A DNA stretch of 9,095 nt from Candidatus Pacearchaeota archaeon. Its GTDB lineage: Archaea; Nanobdellota; Nanobdellia; Pacearchaeales; GW2011-AR1. A program made the position numbers and the translations under genes. The DNA is taken from the NCBI GenBank assembly GCA_002687255.1, contig NYZR01000045.1, positions 1 through 9,095 on the forward strand. Reading direction: 5' to 3'. Below the pieces are notes generated by a model. It saw only the letters and a list, made by a program, of their open reading frames with translations. It had not been told where the DNA came from and did no database searches. Of this stretch, positions 6,252 to 9,095 are shown in pieces (position 1 is the stretch's first letter; the number at the start of each line of letters is the position of its first letter).

Positions 6252-7228
6252 GCAGATGGTTCCCCTATGAAGAAGTAGTTGAAGGAAAAGTTCCAGGCAT
6301 AAATGCAATAGAAAGAACCCTCAGAGAACTCCAACAAGCAATCTCAGGAAGAACAAGCAATCTACTCGGTGATGGGAAAACAAAACAACAACATCTAGAA
6401 AGAACACAAAGCCCAAACAAATGCCACGGCAAGCCGATAAAAGCAATAATCTACGGGTCAGGAGCCTGGCACCTTGCAGGATATCCTTCCTTAACCAGAA
6501 GAAGCGACATTGATCTCTATTGTGACAGAAGCGTAAAAATAGAAAGTAGGGAAAAGCAAAAAATGGAGGTGGAAAGAGGTGTAAGAATAAACACAAATGG
6601 GGAATCTAGGTATGAGGAAGAAGGCCCAACAGAACACCTGAGAAATCTCAGAGACCATATTTACAAAGGAAGGGAACATGAATGGTTAGACCAGAAACTC
6701 TATGACTACCCAGAGGACATTGACTTCAGAAAAAAAGGGATGCTCTATGACTACCCAGATGAACCAGAAGAATTCCAAGAGAGATTTTACCACATAGGAG
6801 ATCTCCTCGACGAATTCGCAGGAAGAACCGTCTTCGGTCTTGCAGATCTCTCCGATAAAGGGAGAGACATAATCGGAAGATTGGAGAACGTTCCCTACCA
6901 CCTCATAAGAGAGCTCATGATTTTCTTAGAAAAACCAACTGTTCCCGACAGAAAGGAGACTCTCCTGGAAGAATTTTTCAAAAATCCTAACGAATTCACA
7001 GAAAAACTCAAAGAGCCGATCAGAACAATTAACGGCATTTCAGAAGAATATGACCACCTCATAGAAAAAACAGAAAAAGCGAGATTCAGATCAAGAGAAG
7101 AATACAACAGACACATAAGAAGAATGGCCGGAGCCATCTATGACGCAGCCTGTGACATCTATGAAACTGTCATAAACGAAGATCAACAAGAACCACATTG
7201 GTCTGAGCTTATAGAAATCCCTGCTTAA
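6248..7228 (+). CDS. Nucleotidyltransferase-fold protein of unknown specificity
   Basis: This 326-aa protein carries the signature of the DNA polymerase beta-type nucleotidyltransferase fold: a strand IIYG, then GS (70-71), a helix, and SDIDLY with D87 and D89 as the metal-binding pair. A DIDF (157-160) could supply the third carboxylate, but that assignment is uncertain. The 15-residue spacing from GS to the first Asp is slightly long for the family. The remainder is charged and mostly helical, with LYDYP repeated at 151-155 and 166-170, and no membrane segment. Substrate is unknown; such proteins modify nucleotides, RNA or proteins, or act as toxins, and nothing here chooses among these. 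It overlaps the rfcL stop by four bases and has no Shine-Dalgarno, so it is probably translated by coupling. The convergent structured region follows its end. Confidence 0.75.
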   Translation: MSRWFPYEEVVEGKVPGINAIERTLRELQQAISGRTSNLLGDGKTKQQHLERTQSPNKCHGKPIKAIIYGSGAWHLAGYPSLTRRSDIDLYCDRSVKIESREKQKMEVERGVRINTNGESRYEEEGPTEHLRNLRDHIYKGREHEWLDQKLYDYPEDIDFRKKGMLYDYPDEPEEFQERFYHIGDLLDEFAGRTVFGLADLSDKGRDIIGRLENVPYHLIRELMIFLEKPTVPDRKETLLEEFFKNPNEFTEKLKEPIRTINGISEEYDHLIEKTEKARFRSREEYNRHIRRMAGAIYDAACDIYETVINEDQQEPHWSELIEIPA

Positions 7229-7261
7229 CCACATCCATCGACCATCCAACAAATTCCTCAG

Positions 7262-7322
7262 AAAAATCAAAAAAACGATGCGCCACCCAGACCTGAAGGT
7301 CTGGGTTTGACAGCGCTCGTTT
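7262..7322 (-). terminator. Hairpin plus T-tracts, likely terminator for the DsbA-like gene
   Basis: Read on the minus strand, a long bulged hairpin (7322 to 7273) is followed at once by seven T (7275-7269, the first of them inside the stem), GA and five T (7266-7262). T-tracts are the established archaeal termination signal, and the hairpin in front makes it look like a bacterial intrinsic terminator. It lies about 140 nt beyond the stop codon of the minus-strand gene. Confidence 0.5.
7273..7322. repeat. Composite stem-loop 1 of the convergent region
   Basis: AAACGA (7273-7278), a bulged T, and GCGC (7280-7283) pair with GCGC (7313-7316) and TCGTTT (7317-7322). Inside lies an asymmetric loop (C7284 against TTGACA, 7307-7312). 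A perfect nine-base-pair hairpin follows, ACCCAGACC (7285-7293) with GGTCTGGGT (7298-7306) around TGAA. Confidence 0.65.
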
Positions 7323-7324
7323 CA

Positions 7325-7373
7325 TCAAAGACCAAAGGTCTTTGAGGCCCCGCAGTCCGCAGGGCTGCGTGGG
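7325..7373. repeat. Two further hairpins of the convergent region
   Basis: TCAAAGACC (7325-7333) pairs perfectly with GGTCTTTGA (7337-7345) around AAA. Then CCCC-GCAGTCC (7348-7358) pairs with GGGCTGC-G-(T)-GGG (7362-7373) around GCA, with one T-G wobble and one bulged T. Confidence 0.6.
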
Positions 7374-7378
7374 TTAGG

Positions 7379-7446
7379 ATGTCCAAGGACGGTGATTCAT
7401 CTCTGGCCTAAAGGCCAGAGTGTTCTCACTCGACTGTCCTTGGCAT
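7379..7446. repeat. Composite stem-loop 2 of the convergent region
   Basis: ATG (7379-7381), a bulged T, and CCAAGGAC (7383-7390) pair with GTCCTTGG (7436-7443) and CAT (7444-7446). Inside are an asymmetric loop (G7391 against TCGACT, 7430-7435), a short GTGA/TCAC stem, a symmetric internal loop, and a perfect CTCTGGCC (7401-7408) / GGCCAGAG (7413-7420) hairpin capped by TAAA. It could end the plus-strand operon transcript or be part of a structured RNA. Confidence 0.6.
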
Positions 7447-7461
7447 AAAACATTCACAAAC

Positions 7462-8397
7462 CTACAACAGCCCCTCAATCACCTGCTCAAAAACCTCAAA
7501 AGGCTGCGCCCCCGAAACAAGAACATACCCCTCCGATTCAGTCCCAATCAAAAAGCCTGGCGTCCCAGTCACCCCTGCCTGTTGCCCGGCAACCAAATCT
7601 GCTGATACAACAGAACTAAACTTACCACTAGCCAAACACTCGGCAAACTTCCCTGCATCCGCACCCACCTCAGAAGCCCACAGAATATAATTCGTCTCGC
7701 CCAAAATCCGCTGTCCGGCAAAAATCTTATCATGCATCGTAAAATACCCAGTATCTCCCAACTGCTCTCGAACACAATGTGCTGCTTCAGCCGCAGGAGC
7801 AGCCTCAGGATGGATCTGGTTCAACGGAAAGTCCTTATACACCAACTTCGCCTTCCCGGTATCAATATAAGCAGCCTCAAGCGCAGGCAAAGCCTCAGAA
7901 GCAAACTTCGCACAGAACGGACACTGATAATCGCTAAACTCGACGATCACGACTTCAGCGCTAGCAGAACCCTTAACAGGACTATCACCCAATTCCACTG
8001 AAACCTTAGCGGCCGCACCAGAAGCGCCAGGATTCGGCAACCCACCATTATCCAAGGAAATCGGATCAACAACTAGCTGCTTTCCGTCAAGCGTCACATG
8101 CACCGGAACCTCTTGGCCATTAAACGATACCGTAACAAGATACAATGCCCCTTCTCTTCGAGCAGAAACTAAACTACCACTCCCTTGTCCCTGAGCATTC
8201 ACAAAATCCACAACTTTCTGCCCAGCCACCTCAGCACCAACACCCCCAGAACCACGAACCAACACCACAAGAAGAACCACAGTAAGCACAATCGTAGCCA
8301 ACACCCAAGGATTCTTCTCCACAGCATCCCCCCACTTCCCAACAGGAATCTCCCAAACATCACCCCCTTTCCTCACAGAACCTTTCTTCGCAGCCAT
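7462..8397 (-). CDS. Membrane-anchored DsbA-like thiol-disulfide oxidoreductase
   Basis: This 311-aa protein has a basic cytoplasmic N-terminus, a single membrane segment (about residues 31-48) and an extracytoplasmic remainder. Residues about 58-112 resemble the small N-terminal domain of DsbC/DsbG-type proteins. The thioredoxin-fold DsbA-like domain follows (about 130-311), with the active-site C-P-F-C at 159-162 and the conserved cis-proline in T-G-T-P (277-280). Two further cysteines, C208 and C254, may form a structural disulfide. Family members oxidise or isomerise disulfides in exported proteins; which of these it does cannot be read from sequence. The start is supported by a TATA box about 26 nt upstream on the minus strand. 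It is convergent with the nucleotidyltransferase gene and divergent from the HerA-like gene. Its coding strand is G-rich, opposite to the plus-strand genes. Confidence 0.9.
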   Translation of the reverse strand: MAAKKGSVRKGGDVWEIPVGKWGDAVEKNPWVLATIVLTVVLLVVLVRGSGGVGAEVAGQKVVDFVNAQGQGSGSLVSARREGALYLVTVSFNGQEVPVHVTLDGKQLVVDPISLDNGGLPNPGASGAAAKVSVELGDSPVKGSASAEVVIVEFSDYQCPFCAKFASEALPALEAAYIDTGKAKLVYKDFPLNQIHPEAAPAAEAAHCVREQLGDTGYFTMHDKIFAGQRILGETNYILWASEVGADAGKFAECLASGKFSSVVSADLVAGQQAGVTGTPGFLIGTESEGYVLVSGAQPFEVFEQVIEGLL

Positions 8398-8418
8398 CCC
8401 AGACCAAGAAAAGACTCG

Positions 8419-8426
8419 TTTAAAAA
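8419..8426 (-). promoter_or_regulatory. TATA box of the DsbA-like gene
   Basis: On the minus strand TTTTTAAA is centred about 26 nt before the start codon at 8397, again predicting a leaderless mRNA. It lies in the 150-nt divergent intergenic region shared with the HerA-like gene. Confidence 0.6.
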
Positions 8427-8484
8427 CATTTAGGAAAAACCTCTATGAACCCCAACCTTGGTATCATATTATTTCACTCCGATC

Positions 8485-8504
8485 CGAGCCGCAGGCGAGC
8501 TAAT
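8485..8504. repeat. CGAGCC/GGCGAG element, copy 3
   Basis: CGAGCC (8485-8490) and GGCGAG (8494-8499) are separated by GCA and followed by CTAAT (8500-8504), closely matching 4396-4416. It sits 1 nt upstream of the HerA-like gene's TATA box, so a protein binding here could influence that promoter. Confidence 0.5.
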
Positions 8505-8505
8505 G

Positions 8506-8513
8506 TTTATATA
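8506..8513 (+). promoter_or_regulatory. TATA box of the HerA-like gene
   Basis: TTTATATA is a strong TATA match centred about 38 nt before ATG 8548. The predicted transcript starts near 8535, leaving a leader of roughly 12 nt that contains a weak GAGG (8540-8543). This is the one promoter in the window predicted to give a short leader rather than a leaderless mRNA. Confidence 0.65.
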
Positions 8514-8547
8514 ACACTCACCCCTCCTATCAAAAAGAAGAGGAACC

Positions 8548-9095
8548 ATGCCATACGACATCATAACCGGAAGAAACGAATCCGACAAAACCAAATTCGG
8601 ACAAACAGGCCTAGCCACCATCGGAAAATCCTATGTGACGATGGCCACCGCCACCTCTCTCTCCAACCCTCTCAAAATAGACGTCGCCAGATCACACGTC
8701 ATCCTCATAGCGGGAAAGCGTGGCTCCGGAAAATCCTACACCCTCGGAGTCATAGCAGAAGAACTTGCCAACCTTCCCCCAGAAACCTCCAAGAACATCG
8801 CCTCATTAATCTTCGACACCATGGGCATCTTCTGGACGATGAAATTCGCCAACGAAAAAGACAACGCTCTCCTCAGCGAATGGAACCTTAAAACCAAAGC
8901 CCTTCCTGTGAACGTCTTCGTCCCCTTCGGAAAAATCAAAGACTACCAAGCAAGAAACATTCCGTTCGACAACACCTTCGCTCTCTTGCCCTCAGAACTA
9001 CAAGCAGAAGATTGGCTGTCCATCTTCAACCTAGAGTTCACTTCCCTCCCCGCAGTCCTCTTAACAAGAACAGTTACCCAACTCCACCAAACCCA
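8548..9095 (+). CDS. HerA-like ATPase, N-terminal part (cut by window edge)
   Basis: The first 182 codons of a HerA-like (FtsK/HerA superfamily) P-loop ATPase are present; the gene runs off the right edge. An N-terminal beta-rich segment (about 1-50) precedes Walker A GKRGSGKS (56-63) and then a strand ending in IFDTMGIFW. There a D followed by MG-I-W is typical of archaeal HerA-like proteins at the position after the P-loop helix. HerA proteins form hexameric rings and, with the NurA nuclease, resect DNA ends; related members have other DNA-pumping roles. Which subgroup this belongs to cannot be decided from the fragment, and no NurA gene lies in view. ATG 8548 is the only sensible start: an in-frame stop lies at 8512-8514 and no other start codon lies between. 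The start is supported by a strong TATA box. Confidence 0.88.
   Translation, partial: MPYDIITGRNESDKTKFGQTGLATIGKSYVTMATATSLSNPLKIDVARSHVILIAGKRGSGKSYTLGVIAEELANLPPETSKNIASLIFDTMGIFWTMKFANEKDNALLSEWNLKTKALPVNVFVPFGKIKDYQARNIPFDNTFALLPSELQAEDWLSIFNLEFTSLPAVLLTRTVTQLHQT

Noticed and set aside
7273..7345. C/D box guide RNA on the minus strand, from a TGATGA near 7326
   Set aside because: No suitable D box (CTGA) follows at the right distance and the TGATGA overlaps a hairpin arm.
7379..7452. H/ACA-type guide RNA, since ACA follows the outer stem by exactly 3 nt
   Set aside because: There is no convincing kink-turn in the upper stem and no target could be matched by eye, so the ACA spacing alone is weak.
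8445..8891. 148-aa plus-strand His/Arg-rich ORF
   Set aside because: It is an out-of-frame reading of the HerA-like gene; the true frame contains the Walker A motif and a better promoter fit.

Overview
The window looks archaeal. It carries both replication factor C subunits of the archaeal type, a ribosomal protein eL41 gene, a HerA-like ATPase, and TATA-box promoters placed about 26 nt before start codons. Small genes, several unrecognised short ORFs, a membrane-anchored Cys-rich surface protein and many small intergenic hairpins suggest an uncultivated DPANN-type archaeon (Woesearchaeota/Pacearchaeota-like). That placement is an inference from gene style, not a match I could test.

Layout. 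Positions 1-568 hold no convincing gene, only stem-loops and a short direct repeat. A 38-codon eL41 gene (569-685) follows, with a doubtful 72-aa ORF directly behind it. Next is a 713-aa membrane-anchored protein (950-3091) with two acidic linkers and eight Cys-rich repeats on a 28-residue period. The RFC small subunit (3151-4119) comes next, then a 63-aa unknown ORF (4156-4347) and a 179-nt structured intergenic region. A four-gene operon spans 4527-7228: two small unknown proteins, the RFC large subunit, and a nucleotidyltransferase-fold protein, with junctions of -4, +1 and -4 nt. A convergent region of stacked hairpins (7229-7461) separates it from a membrane-anchored DsbA-like thiol oxidoreductase on the minus strand (7462-8397). 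A divergent promoter region then leads to a HerA-like ATPase cut off by the window edge (8548-9095).

How the parts fit. RFC small and large subunits form the clamp loader that places PCNA on DNA. HerA-like ATPases are DNA translocases or related pumps, so the window has a DNA-replication/repair flavour. The DsbA-like protein is predicted to face outside the cytoplasm, where it could form disulfides in proteins such as the 54-cysteine surface protein; that pairing is inferred.

Most interesting points: the overlooked eL41 gene; near-universal leaderless promoter geometry; the Cys-repeat protein, whose repeat half has a different base composition from its surroundings; an RFC large subunit with a Pro/Asn/Gln-rich N-terminal extension and no visible C-terminal PCNA-binding tail; a nucleotidyltransferase coupled to it; a dispersed CGAGCC-N(0-4)-GGCGAG element; and two similarly built composite stem-loops in the convergent region. 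I saw no CRISPR array, tRNA, rRNA or insertion sequence.
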